From: Nitrososphaeria archaeon
Lineage (GTDB): Archaea; Thermoproteota; Nitrososphaeria; Nitrososphaerales; Nitrososphaeraceae
Assembly: GCA_021324715.1 (NCBI GenBank)
Contig: JAJPIN010000235.1
Span: forward strand, 1-5,491
Length of the DNA: 5,491 nucleotides
Reading direction: 5' to 3'
Below are positions 1-5,460 of the stretch, piece by piece. Numbering within the stretch: the stretch's first letter is position 1; each line of letters opens with the position of its first letter. Made by a program: the position numbers and the translations under genes. Under the pieces are notes generated by a model. The model was not told where the DNA came from, did no database searches, and worked only from the letters and a program-made list of their open reading frames with translations.

Positions 1-543
1 GAGGCAATGAGCATGGCAGACAATGTAGCAATCATGGAGGCAGGAAAAATGCTTCAACTTGGCTCTCCCCAGAAAGTATACAACGAACCTGCAAATCAAT
101 TTGTGGGAAGTTTTATAGGTAATCCTCCGATGAATTTTTTAAAATTTAGGGTAGTAAGGGATGAATATATGTTTCTCAAACTTGATAACGGTTATCCAGA
201 CAAAAATGATAATAAATCAATGGTTCAAGTCCCTGCTGTACTTTCAACAATAATTGATAGAACTAGGGAAGAAAATATCGTCCTAGGCATAAGGCCAAAG
301 GATATCACAGTGTTGAGAAACAATGAAGGATTCGATGGTCTTAAGTTAAAGGGAGAAGTCACTTATATCGAGCTTTATGGAGATGATTCAGTAGCCGAAC
401 TAAAACTGGGACAAGCATCGCTGAAAATATCTAACGTAGCTTCCAGAATAGACGATCTCATCATTGGAAAGGAAGCAGCACTTGGTGTAAAATACGACAA
501 AATAAACTTATTCACAAGTTCGGGGGAGAGGATTAATCTCTAA
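1..543 (+). CDS. ABC importer ATP-binding subunit, MalK/UgpC type (5' end missing)
   Basis: This is the C-terminal 180 residues of a cytoplasmic ATPase that powers a binding-protein-dependent importer. The frame is open from base 1 (Glu-Ala-Met-Ser-Met-Ala-Asp), so the gene begins outside the window. The Walker A, signature and Walker B motifs are therefore not visible. The visible start matches the stretch just after the H-loop in MalK/UgpC proteins (EAMSMAD, then VAIMEAGK near residues 9-16, GSPQKVYNEPAN near 21-32, FVGSFIGNPPMNF near 34-46). A regulatory OB/TOBE-type domain follows, with GIRPKDI near 96-102 and GEVTYIELYGDD near 118-129. It ends with a conserved-looking NLFTSSGERI strand. 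The family usually imports sugars, polyols or glycerol-3-phosphate, but the substrate cannot be read from this subunit and no permease or binding protein is in view. The family call is firm; the substrate is unknown. Confidence 0.93.
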   Translation, partial: EAMSMADNVAIMEAGKMLQLGSPQKVYNEPANQFVGSFIGNPPMNFLKFRVVRDEYMFLKLDNGYPDKNDNKSMVQVPAVLSTIIDRTREENIVLGIRPKDITVLRNNEGFDGLKLKGEVTYIELYGDDSVAELKLGQASLKISNVASRIDDLIIGKEAALGVKYDKINLFTSSGERINL

Positions 544-644
544 TCTCTATCCATTATTTTAAATGGTTCTGAAACTTCTTTGTTACCATAAAAAGAAATT
601 CTTAATAATGTTAAACTCATCATTAGAATGATCTAGCAAACACG

Positions 645-1067
645 ATGAAGGTACATAAAATTTCTGCAATAACATTAGTAATCAATGATATGAATAGATC
701 TTGTAAGTTTTATTCTAAGATACCAGGTTTTAAGCTTACCTATGGTGGATCCCCTAGCGATCTTTTTACTAGCTATGAAATTGGAAATTCCGCTCATTAT
801 CTAAACCTGGAACTATCCAAGACAAGGCATAACAATAAAGAGCGAGATAAAAGGACTGTCGGAAAAATTATCCTATATACGGAAGATGTTGACGAATTAT
901 ATCTTTATTTTAAAAATGATAAGACCATTTCTCAATTAATATTGTTTGACAATGAACCCAGTAACGCTTCATGGGGAGAAAGGTATTTCCACATACATGA
1001 TCCAGATGGTTACCTGCTTTCATTTGCAAAGACATTAAATAATCAAAAGCAATGTGATACAAAGTGA
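645..1067 (+). CDS. VOC/glyoxalase-fold protein, probably without the canonical metal site
   Basis: This is a 140-residue protein, the usual size for a two-module vicinal-oxygen-chelate protein. Module one reads ITLVINDMNRSCKFY (9-23) and ends in YLNLEL (52-57). Module two has IILYTEDVDELY (75-86) and closes with ASWGERYFHIHDPDGYLLSF (108-127), which is close to the glyoxalase/dioxygenase signature. Compared with metal-dependent members, the first His position is Ala8, the module-two His is about Lys74, and the last Glu position is Ser126. Only Glu56 could be a normal ligand. It may bind a small molecule, act as a resistance or chaperone-like protein, or use other ligands. The ATG at 645 gives a full first strand. 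No Shine-Dalgarno is seen; an AT-rich stretch at 602-616 could hold the promoter. It lies 101 bases after the ABC gene and is probably separate from it. The exact reaction is not assignable. Confidence 0.88.
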   Translation: MKVHKISAITLVINDMNRSCKFYSKIPGFKLTYGGSPSDLFTSYEIGNSAHYLNLELSKTRHNNKERDKRTVGKIILYTEDVDELYLYFKNDKTISQLILFDNEPSNASWGERYFHIHDPDGYLLSFAKTLNNQKQCDTK

Positions 1068-1104
1068 CAATAGTTACTAATGTGATCTGGAACTTATTCA
1101 AATA

Positions 1105-1121
1105 ATATTTTTTTTAAATAT
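1105..1121. terminator. T-rich hairpin between convergent genes
   Basis: An inverted repeat, ATATTT (1105-1110) and AAATAT (1116-1121), flanks a run of eight T (1108-1115). It lies about 40 bases after the stop of the VOC gene, in the convergent gap. Archaeal termination mainly uses U-rich tracts, so this could end the + strand transcript, and the A-run could act only weakly on the other strand. The assignment rests on position and composition only. Confidence 0.4.
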
Positions 1122-1131
1122 GATATCTTTG

Positions 1132-1175
1132 TCTAAAACACATCTAAAACAAGTACCTATAGAATTTATAGAATT
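1132..1175. repeat. Two short tandem repeats in the convergent gap
   Basis: TCTAAAACA occurs at 1132-1140 and again at 1143-1151, an 11-base period. TATAGAATT occurs twice back to back at 1158-1166 and 1167-1175. On the minus strand the first repeat reads TGTTTTAGA, so it places two T4 tracts just downstream of the small minus-strand gene ending at 1185. These could contribute to its termination. Simple slippage in AT-rich DNA is the other explanation. Confidence 0.45.
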
Positions 1176-1184
1176 AACTAGATA

Positions 1185-1355
1185 CTAATTCGCATTACTT
1201 TTTCTATATGGACCTCGAGTTCTTTTTCGTGCCTTTTCTTCTTCTAATTTTCTTTTTAATAATTCAGTTTCATTATAAAGACTGATATAGTTGGAAGGTA
1301 CATTTTCATTTTTCGTTAAGTTGGAGTAGTCATGTCGGTCATGAGATCTCCTCAC
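1185..1355 (-). CDS. Small basic protein with charged helix and Arg/Lys-rich tail
   Basis: I do not recognise a named family. The frame is open up to a TTG at 1421 (78 residues) and contains no in-frame ATG. I prefer the GTG at 1355, which gives 56 residues. A GTGAGGAGA element (1365-1373) sits about 9 bases upstream as a Shine-Dalgarno site, and a TATA-like box (1384-1393) lies about 30 bases upstream. The C-terminal half is a likely charged helix or short coiled coil (ETELLKRKLEEEKARK) running into RKRTRGPYRKS. RGP flanked by basic residues recalls an AT-hook-like or other nucleic-acid-binding tail; this is inference. It has no membrane segment or Cys pairs. It lies downstream of the flavoprotein gene on the same strand but has its own apparent promoter, so it may be expressed independently. 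Existence as a gene is moderately likely; function is unknown. Confidence 0.6.
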   Translation of the reverse strand: MRRSHDRHDYSNLTKNENVPSNYISLYNETELLKRKLEEEKARKRTRGPYRKSNAN

Positions 1356-1363
1356 CTTATTTT

Positions 1364-1373
1364 GTCTCCTCAC
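1364..1373 (-). promoter_or_regulatory. Shine-Dalgarno site that decides the GTG start at 1355
   Basis: On the minus strand the bases read GTGAGGAGAC and precede the GTG at 1355 by about nine bases. GAGGAG complements the conserved 16S rRNA 3' end. The same GTGAGGAGA string recurs at 1347-1355, covering the start itself, so the initiating codon is not unambiguous. Confidence 0.45.
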
Positions 1374-1383
1374 ATTAATGTAA

Positions 1384-1393
1384 GTATAAAATA
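1384..1393 (-). promoter_or_regulatory. TATA-like box for the small basic protein
   Basis: The minus strand reads TATTTTATAC here, centred about 33 bases before the GTG at 1355. An archaeal TATA box near -27 would place transcription start around 1361, just inside the Shine-Dalgarno region. That argues for a very short leader and against the TTG start at 1421. Confidence 0.35.
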
Positions 1394-1492
1394 CATTAAT
1401 AATGTTTCCAATATTTAGCAAGAAAAGACAATAGTAGTAACTGGGATCATAAAATATGTTACTTATCGATAGTTCGTTTTTAAGCCATTCCT

Positions 1493-2878
1493 TTACATCG
1501 CAACTGCCGCTCTTGCAATCACTTCTGATAGCGCTGGATGAACATGGACTGTCTTTGCAATGTTATCAATAGTTCCGTCTCCACTTTTAATTGCCACAAG
1601 AACTTCATGAATAAGTATAGAAGCTTGATTTCCGACTATATGACATCCAAGAATTTTTCTGTTTCCTTTACTGACTAACAATTTCACAAAGCCCTCCTTC
1701 TCTTCTAACGCTTTCCCCATTGCAGTATCGATATATCGATAAATTGACTTGAGGTATTCTTTTTTACCGCTATGCATCAATTCCTGCTCGGTATATCCGA
1801 CGCCTGCAACTTGAGGGGAACTAAAAATTGCACGGGGCATTGCCCTGTAGTCTACTGGAATTTTTTTCCTCTGATTTATTATGTTGTAAAAAGCATATTG
1901 AGCCTCCAAATTTGCACTATGTCTAAACTGATAGCGACCAATTATGTCTCCTAGGGCGAATATGCCCTTGACATTAGTTTCAAGATTTTTGTCTACGTTG
2001 ATGTAACCGTCTTCATCCACGTTAACGCCTGTATTTAATAAATTAAGGGTGTCAGAGTTTGGAACACGTCCTGTTGCCAATAAAAGTTGATCAGATTCAA
2101 TCTCCAAATAGCTAGTAGACCTGGATCTCTTTGCAGAAACCACGAATTTTCCATTTTTCTTTGTTACTCGTTCTGGGATACATCGCAAATATACATTGTA
2201 TTTTTTAGAGAAAATTTCTGTAAATTTTTTTGATACTTCATAATCTTCTTTATGTAACAGATAATTGTGCTTTTGAATTATATTGATCTTTGTTCCGAGG
2301 GATCCGAAAAAATGACCAAGCTCAGCTGCTATGTACCCGCCCCCAATAATTGTTAGGACTTTAGGTTGTCTAGGAAGTCGAAGAGCCTCATCGCTTGTGA
2401 GATAATTGGTCCTTTCTAATCCTTTAATTTTAGGTATTGCAGGTCTGGTTCCAGCAGCAATCAGGATAATATTCGAGGTTATCTTGTTCCCGTCTACCAA
2501 AAGTGTTTTTTCATCAACGAACGTACACTCTACTGGAAAAAGTTTTGGATTTTCAGAACCATTGTACGCCTTCCTTATGTGATCTGAATCTGAATCAATT
2601 ATGCTATTTACTCTGTCCACTATTTTTTGAAAGTCGATAGAAAACCTTTCAACACGTATACCGAAAACATGAGCGGTTTTTATTATCTCTGTTATATCTG
2701 CGCTATGGATAAGAAGTTTGGAAGGTATGCAACCCCTATTTAGGCATGTTCCCCCCATTCTGTTCTTTTCAACAATTGCAACTTTCATACCAGTTTGCGC
2801 TGCTGCGCTGGCAACATCTAAACCGGCTCCACTCCCGATGACTATAAGATCAAATTTCTTGACGTTTTTTGGTTCCAA
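1493..2878 (-). CDS. FAD-dependent pyridine-nucleotide disulfide oxidoreductase (mycothione reductase / dihydrolipoyl dehydrogenase-like)
   Basis: This complete 461-residue class I flavoprotein disulfide reductase uses FAD and NAD(P)H to reduce a disulfide substrate in the cytoplasm. The FAD motif GSGAG is at 15-19, with an acidic end of the second strand at Glu37. The redox pair Cys45/Cys50 lies in GGTCLNRGCIPSK (42-54). AAGTRP is at 141-146, the nucleotide motif GGGYIAAE at 179-186, ATGR at 268-271, and the second FAD motif FALGD at 307-311. The dimerisation domain ends in HVHPALSE with catalytic-type His447 and Glu452. After the GxGxxG fold the strand ends in Gln202-Lys203-His204 rather than an acidic residue, which hints at NADPH preference. 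The motif wording recalls mycothione reductase, but archaea are not known to make mycothiol, so the substrate may be lipoyl groups or another low-molecular-weight disulfide. The start is the TTG at 2878; the next Met (31) would cut into the FAD fold. Confidence 0.93.
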   Translation of the reverse strand: MEPKNVKKFDLIVIGSGAGLDVASAAAQTGMKVAIVEKNRMGGTCLNRGCIPSKLLIHSADITEIIKTAHVFGIRVERFSIDFQKIVDRVNSIIDSDSDHIRKAYNGSENPKLFPVECTFVDEKTLLVDGNKITSNIILIAAGTRPAIPKIKGLERTNYLTSDEALRLPRQPKVLTIIGGGYIAAELGHFFGSLGTKINIIQKHNYLLHKEDYEVSKKFTEIFSKKYNVYLRCIPERVTKKNGKFVVSAKRSRSTSYLEIESDQLLLATGRVPNSDTLNLLNTGVNVDEDGYINVDKNLETNVKGIFALGDIIGRYQFRHSANLEAQYAFYNIINQRKKIPVDYRAMPRAIFSSPQVAGVGYTEQELMHSGKKEYLKSIYRYIDTAMGKALEEKEGFVKLLVSKGNRKILGCHIVGNQASILIHEVLVAIKSGDGTIDNIAKTVHVHPALSEVIARAAVAM

Positions 2879-2899
2879 TGTTTTAAATTCAATCTTGTT

Positions 2900-2911
2900 T
2901 GTATATATGAT
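2900..2911 (-). promoter_or_regulatory. TATA box for the flavoprotein gene (leaderless TTG start)
   Basis: The minus strand reads TCATATATAC around 2901-2910, centred about 27 bases upstream of the TTG at 2878. That is the archaeal TATA-to-start distance, so transcription should begin at or next to the TTG, giving a leaderless mRNA. No Shine-Dalgarno site is present. The stretch from here to 3132 holds no supported gene. Confidence 0.5.
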
Positions 2912-3132
2912 TTGAAAGTTGTTTTAAGCATATTCCGGGGTTCTATTTTATATGAAAAACATCAACAATATATGTTAGAATGAAAATATTCAGGAATAGT
3001 TGAAATCTGTATTAACGAAATGGATAGTGCTAATACCTCAATAAAAGTAAAGTTTATCATGAATTAATTGGTACTCCTGATTGTAATATTCATTAACATC
3101 GTAAGATCGATTATCGTACTAGCTCATACAAT

Positions 3133-3630
3133 TCATTTAGTACTCCTGTTATGTACCTTCATAGGAAAAACCTCATTTATCCTACATATCAATTGTTCCT
3201 TATGATATAGCGAGTAGTTTCTAAAAATATGTAGTTCCGTAGTAAAACCTATTTCTGTGATTTTTTTAAATATCTCGAGTCTATGAGAGAGTAGTATTTT
3301 ACCAATACCGTACTTTTGTTCTCGAATCTCCTCTAAGACCTCAAGTGGTATTTTTTTACTATATATTCTAGAATTTGCATAAGCCAAAATAATATTGTTT
3401 GAAGAAATTATGCATGATTTTCGTTTTATTACCTTTTTTTCTTCAACTTGCTCAATGACTTTTATTTTTGTTTCTGTATTATTTATTACTTCTAAAAGAT
3501 ACTGCGTATTTCCCAAATCAATTAAAAGTAATCTTTGAACCAGATCAAGTATTTTATTTGAAATAGCTTCAAGCTTGTCTATATCATCAACAGTGAAAGG
3601 ATGATTCTTGACATGATAGATCCTATACAT
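3133..3630 (-). CDS. Chorismate pyruvate-lyase-like protein (UbiC/DUF98 fold)
   Basis: This 165-residue soluble protein has no signal or membrane segment. Its layout matches the UbiC/DUF98 chorismate-lyase family. An opening helix and strand (QRLLLIDLGNTQYLLEVI, 32-49) are followed by a basic strand with Arg70 (VIKRKSCII). Next comes the family-typical YANSRIY (84-90), then IPLEVL and GIGKILLSHRLEIFKKI (108-124). It closes with RNYSLYH...INEVFP (137-156). Arg70 and Glu153 fall where UbiC has its substrate-binding Arg and catalytic Glu, by my alignment from memory. Family members release pyruvate from chorismate to give 4-hydroxybenzoate. Here the sequence is divergent and Arg-to-substrate geometry cannot be proven, so the reaction is inferred. 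The ATG at 3630 lies 24 bases after the membrane-protein stop; no Shine-Dalgarno is seen. It is the last gene of an apparent three-gene operon. Confidence 0.7.
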   Translation of the reverse strand: MYRIYHVKNHPFTVDDIDKLEAISNKILDLVQRLLLIDLGNTQYLLEVINNTETKIKVIEQVEEKKVIKRKSCIISSNNIILAYANSRIYSKKIPLEVLEEIREQKYGIGKILLSHRLEIFKKITEIGFTTELHIFRNYSLYHKEQLICRINEVFPMKVHNRSTK

Positions 3631-3654
3631 GCTATTTGATTACAAAAACGAAAA

Positions 3655-4365
3655 TTAAAAAGTGATCTGGAGTGCTCGGAAAATCAAGAACGTAATGGAG
3701 AATAATATGGTGCTTATACTTGTGATTTTTAATCTTAATTCTAACTTTTTAGTTCCACACTGGTCGTTGGCTAGTTTTAACTTTTTATATTTCCGGGAAA
3801 AATTTATTTCAAGATATGATAATGCAAATGCTACCAGAGATAGCAACAAGGGGGCATATGATAGGGAATTAGTTTGCATGATATAGCCTGCCAATAGTGG
3901 CATGCTGCCCCAAGATATTGAAAACCACACATTATTATGAAAAAAACCATTCCATATTTCATAGTTGTACGCAAATAGGAAAAATCCTTCCAGAATTGCT
4001 ATTGGTAGTAATAATGGTACAAAAAATACAATGTAATATGCACCAATCGCATAGGCTATAACTAACCCAGAGACTAGCATTATGAGTAATTCGAGATTTG
4101 AAAAATGGTCACCCCAAGGCTTATTTTTTTTTGATCCCATACTATCTGCAGCATGAGCAGAAATTCCTAGAGCAGAAAAATAGATTAGTATAATGGCAAC
4201 AATCCTATCCCATGCAATGGTTGGGGATATCAAAGATCCTATTATTGAAAAAGAAATACACATTCCTGTGTACGGAAGGAACATCATACCAACAAAAATC
4301 CTAAATTTTATTGGGCCAAACTTTGGTACAAACCATTCATTTATCCTGGTAACTTGCTCTTTCAT
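3655..4365 (-). CDS. UbiA-like integral membrane protein (prenyltransferase superfamily, divergent)
   Basis: This 236-residue polytopic membrane protein has about six to seven hydrophobic segments, roughly at 23-46, 54-72, 92-112, 113-133, 148-163, 168-187 and 213-234. UbiA enzymes attach isoprenoid chains to aromatic or other acceptors using two Asp-rich, Mg-binding loops. Here the first loop is HAADSMGSKKNKPWGD (71-86) instead of the classic NDxxDxxxD. The second is YNYEIWNGFFHNN (133-145) instead of a second Asp-rich motif, followed by WFSISWGSMPLLAGY (147-161). His71/Asp74 and Glu136/His143 are candidate metal ligands. This pattern fits a divergent UbiA-like subfamily whose substrate I cannot name. 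I choose the ATG at 4365 over the ATG at 4401. It overlaps the upstream stop by ATGA and has a purine-rich GGGCGAG just before it, so translation is probably coupled to the methyltransferase. Confidence 0.75.
   Translation of the reverse strand: MKEQVTRINEWFVPKFGPIKFRIFVGMMFLPYTGMCISFSIIGSLISPTIAWDRIVAIILIYFSALGISAHAADSMGSKKNKPWGDHFSNLELLIMLVSGLVIAYAIGAYYIVFFVPLLLPIAILEGFFLFAYNYEIWNGFFHNNVWFSISWGSMPLLAGYIMQTNSLSYAPLLLSLVAFALSYLEINFSRKYKKLKLANDQCGTKKLELRLKITSISTILFSITFLIFRALQITF
4362..4365 (-). promoter_or_regulatory. ATGA stop-start overlap coupling two genes
   Basis: On the minus strand the methyltransferase TGA (4364-4362) shares bases with the ATG (4365-4363) of the UbiA-like gene. GGGCGAG lies about six to ten bases ahead. 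Such overlaps normally indicate co-transcription and translational coupling, and this decides the start of the membrane protein. Confidence 0.75.
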
Positions 4366-5057
4366 AATTTTCTCGCCCACACTATAGCAGCGGTACCACA
4401 TGTATAGTACTTTTTTGATATAGACCTAAACCCAATCCCGTCAAGTTCTCTTTCGAGGTTATATACCCAAGGATTTAGTTGTATTACTTTATCTAGATTG
4501 GAAAACACATATTTCCAAGAAGTTATAACTTTTCCGAGTTGATTCAAGATTTGAAAATAAGTGTGCCACAATAATTTCATCATTTTGGCATCAGGATATG
4601 TAAAGTCATGAATTATCACAATCCCGCCTTTTTTTAAAACGCGCCAATGTTCCCTTACCATAGCAGATAACTCTGTATATTTAGCAAGATACGATGAAAT
4701 TATGACGTCAAAACTAGCATCTTTGTACGGGAGAAATTCTGCCAAGGAATTGGTCAATAGAAGATAACTTTGCCTGCTTTTTGCTAGTTTTAGGTATTCA
4801 AATGTAAGATCGCATCCAATTATTCTAGACTCGGCTGATACATTTCCGATAAAAGTAGAAAGTATACCAGTGCCGCATGCTAAATCTAGAATTAATTTAT
4901 TATTTCCATCAATAAAACCTACCATTTCCTTTTTCCATGATGAATCCTTATCGAATGTTGTGTACTTGACAATCTTATCATAGCTTGCTGCGTTTAGGGA
5001 TGAAAAAAATTTTCTTGCAATCAGGTTGCCATTTCTATCCAATATTACATAGTTCAT
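4362..5057 (-). CDS. SAM-dependent methyltransferase, UbiE/MenG-like
   Basis: This 231-residue class I methyltransferase acts in the cytoplasm or at the membrane face. An N-terminal segment with YDKIVKYTTF...WKKE (26-44) resembles the substrate-side helix of UbiE/COQ5 proteins. Motif I is LDLACGTG (57-64), and the ribose-binding acidic residue is Asp83 in IIGCDL. AEFLPYKDASFD (106-117) is the UbiE-type adenine/catalytic loop region, and RVLKKGG (139-145) is the post-IV motif. It closes with GTAAIVWARKL, similar to UbiE ends. UbiE methylates the prenylated ring of demethylmenaquinone or a ubiquinone precursor. The neighbouring UbiA-like and chorismate-lyase-like genes support a prenyl-aromatic substrate, which is an inference. 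The start is uncertain: ATG at 5057 is preferred, and TTG at 5093 would add 12 residues. A TATA-like box at 5111-5122 suits a leaderless TTG or a 30-base leader to the ATG. Confidence 0.82.
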   Translation of the reverse strand: MNYVILDRNGNLIARKFFSSLNAASYDKIVKYTTFDKDSSWKKEMVGFIDGNNKLILDLACGTGILSTFIGNVSAESRIIGCDLTFEYLKLAKSRQSYLLLTNSLAEFLPYKDASFDVIISSYLAKYTELSAMVREHWRVLKKGGIVIIHDFTYPDAKMMKLLWHTYFQILNQLGKVITSWKYVFSNLDKVIQLNPWVYNLERELDGIGFRSISKKYYTCGTAAIVWARKL

Positions 5058-5110
5058 TGCATATGAATGAATATTAAATGTACGTATGCTCAAATATACA
5101 AGGATTTCAA

Positions 5111-5122
5111 AAATTTATTAAT
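5111..5122 (-). promoter_or_regulatory. TATA-like box for the methyltransferase-led operon
   Basis: The minus strand reads about TTAATAAATTT here, centred about 24 bases before the TTG at 5093. It would place transcription start near 5090 and drive the methyltransferase, UbiA-like and chorismate-lyase-like genes as one message. The surrounding DNA is AT-rich, so chance matches are common. Confidence 0.35.
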
Positions 5123-5221
5123 TTCTGTGCAGATAATTTTTTAATTGATCTAATGATTATCATAAAAGACGACTCCTGTTTGAAACCAGTATGCAACTCT
5201 GGGTTTATTGAATTTTAAAAT

Positions 5222-5386
5222 CTATGAGATTCCATTTTGTCTAATGATATTCCTAATAACAGTAATAGCTTCCACGTCTCCAATATTTATGGATGAAATT
5301 TCGATTTTTATAATTGTACATGGAATTAATTGTTCACTATTATGATTATTACCAATGCAAGTCGTAATTTTTGTTCAGTTATGCAT
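5222..5386 (-). pseudogene. Short protein-like frame with an in-frame TGA at codon 4
   Basis: On the minus strand an ATG at 5386 is followed by CAT AAC and then TGA (5377-5375). The same frame then stays open for 50 codons to the TAG at 5222. The open part looks protein-like (for example IPCTIIKIEISSINIGDVEA and VIRNIIRQNGIS) and has no ATG, GTG or TTG before its middle. A TATA-like motif (5403-5411) lies about 22 bases upstream of the ATG. It could be a decayed small gene, a frame using a non-standard start, or chance. I recognise no family. It lies 129 bases ahead of the methyltransferase TTG. Confidence 0.3.
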
Positions 5387-5402
5387 CCAGAAAATAATAA
5401 TG

Positions 5403-5411
5403 TATTATATA
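5403..5411. promoter_or_regulatory. TATATA-type motif, usable in either direction
   Basis: TATTATATA on the + strand reads TATATAATA on the minus strand. It sits about 22 bases before the minus-strand ATG at 5386 and about 54 bases before the + strand ATG at 5461. It could serve one or both as an archaeal TATA box. The evidence is sequence resemblance only. Confidence 0.3.
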
Positions 5412-5460
5412 GCCCTTTATACTAATATTATTGATTCTTTTGACTCGAAATAATTTTCCC

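Noticed and set aside
910..1101. 63-codon minus-strand frame over the VOC gene
   Set aside because: It lies antisense to the well-conserved WGERYFHIHDPDG region and has no family features; it is a shadow.
1726..1741. Perfect 16-base palindrome TATCGATATATCGATA
   Set aside because: It sits inside the flavoprotein coding region over the IYRYID codons; no other copy or context suggests a binding site.
2718..2915. 65-codon + strand frame opposite the flavoprotein start
   Set aside because: It is antisense to the FAD-binding and CxxxxC region, which is clearly the real gene.
2931..2946. GC-richer spot considered as part of a tRNA or small RNA
   Set aside because: No acceptor stem, T-loop or partner arm could be built around it.
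2962..3060. 32-codon minus-strand hydrophobic frame starting MINFTF in the 254-base gap
   Set aside because: Its only ribosome-site-like sequence is too far away, and T-rich DNA gives such hydrophobic frames by chance.
4366..4401. Longer start (ATG 4401) for the UbiA-like protein
   Set aside because: The extra 12 codons overlap the methyltransferase end, and the ATGA junction with a purine-rich site favours 4365.
5244..5345. 33-codon + strand hydrophobic frame starting MIFLITV
   Set aside because: It is antisense to the more protein-like broken minus-strand frame and lacks a Shine-Dalgarno site or a well-placed promoter.
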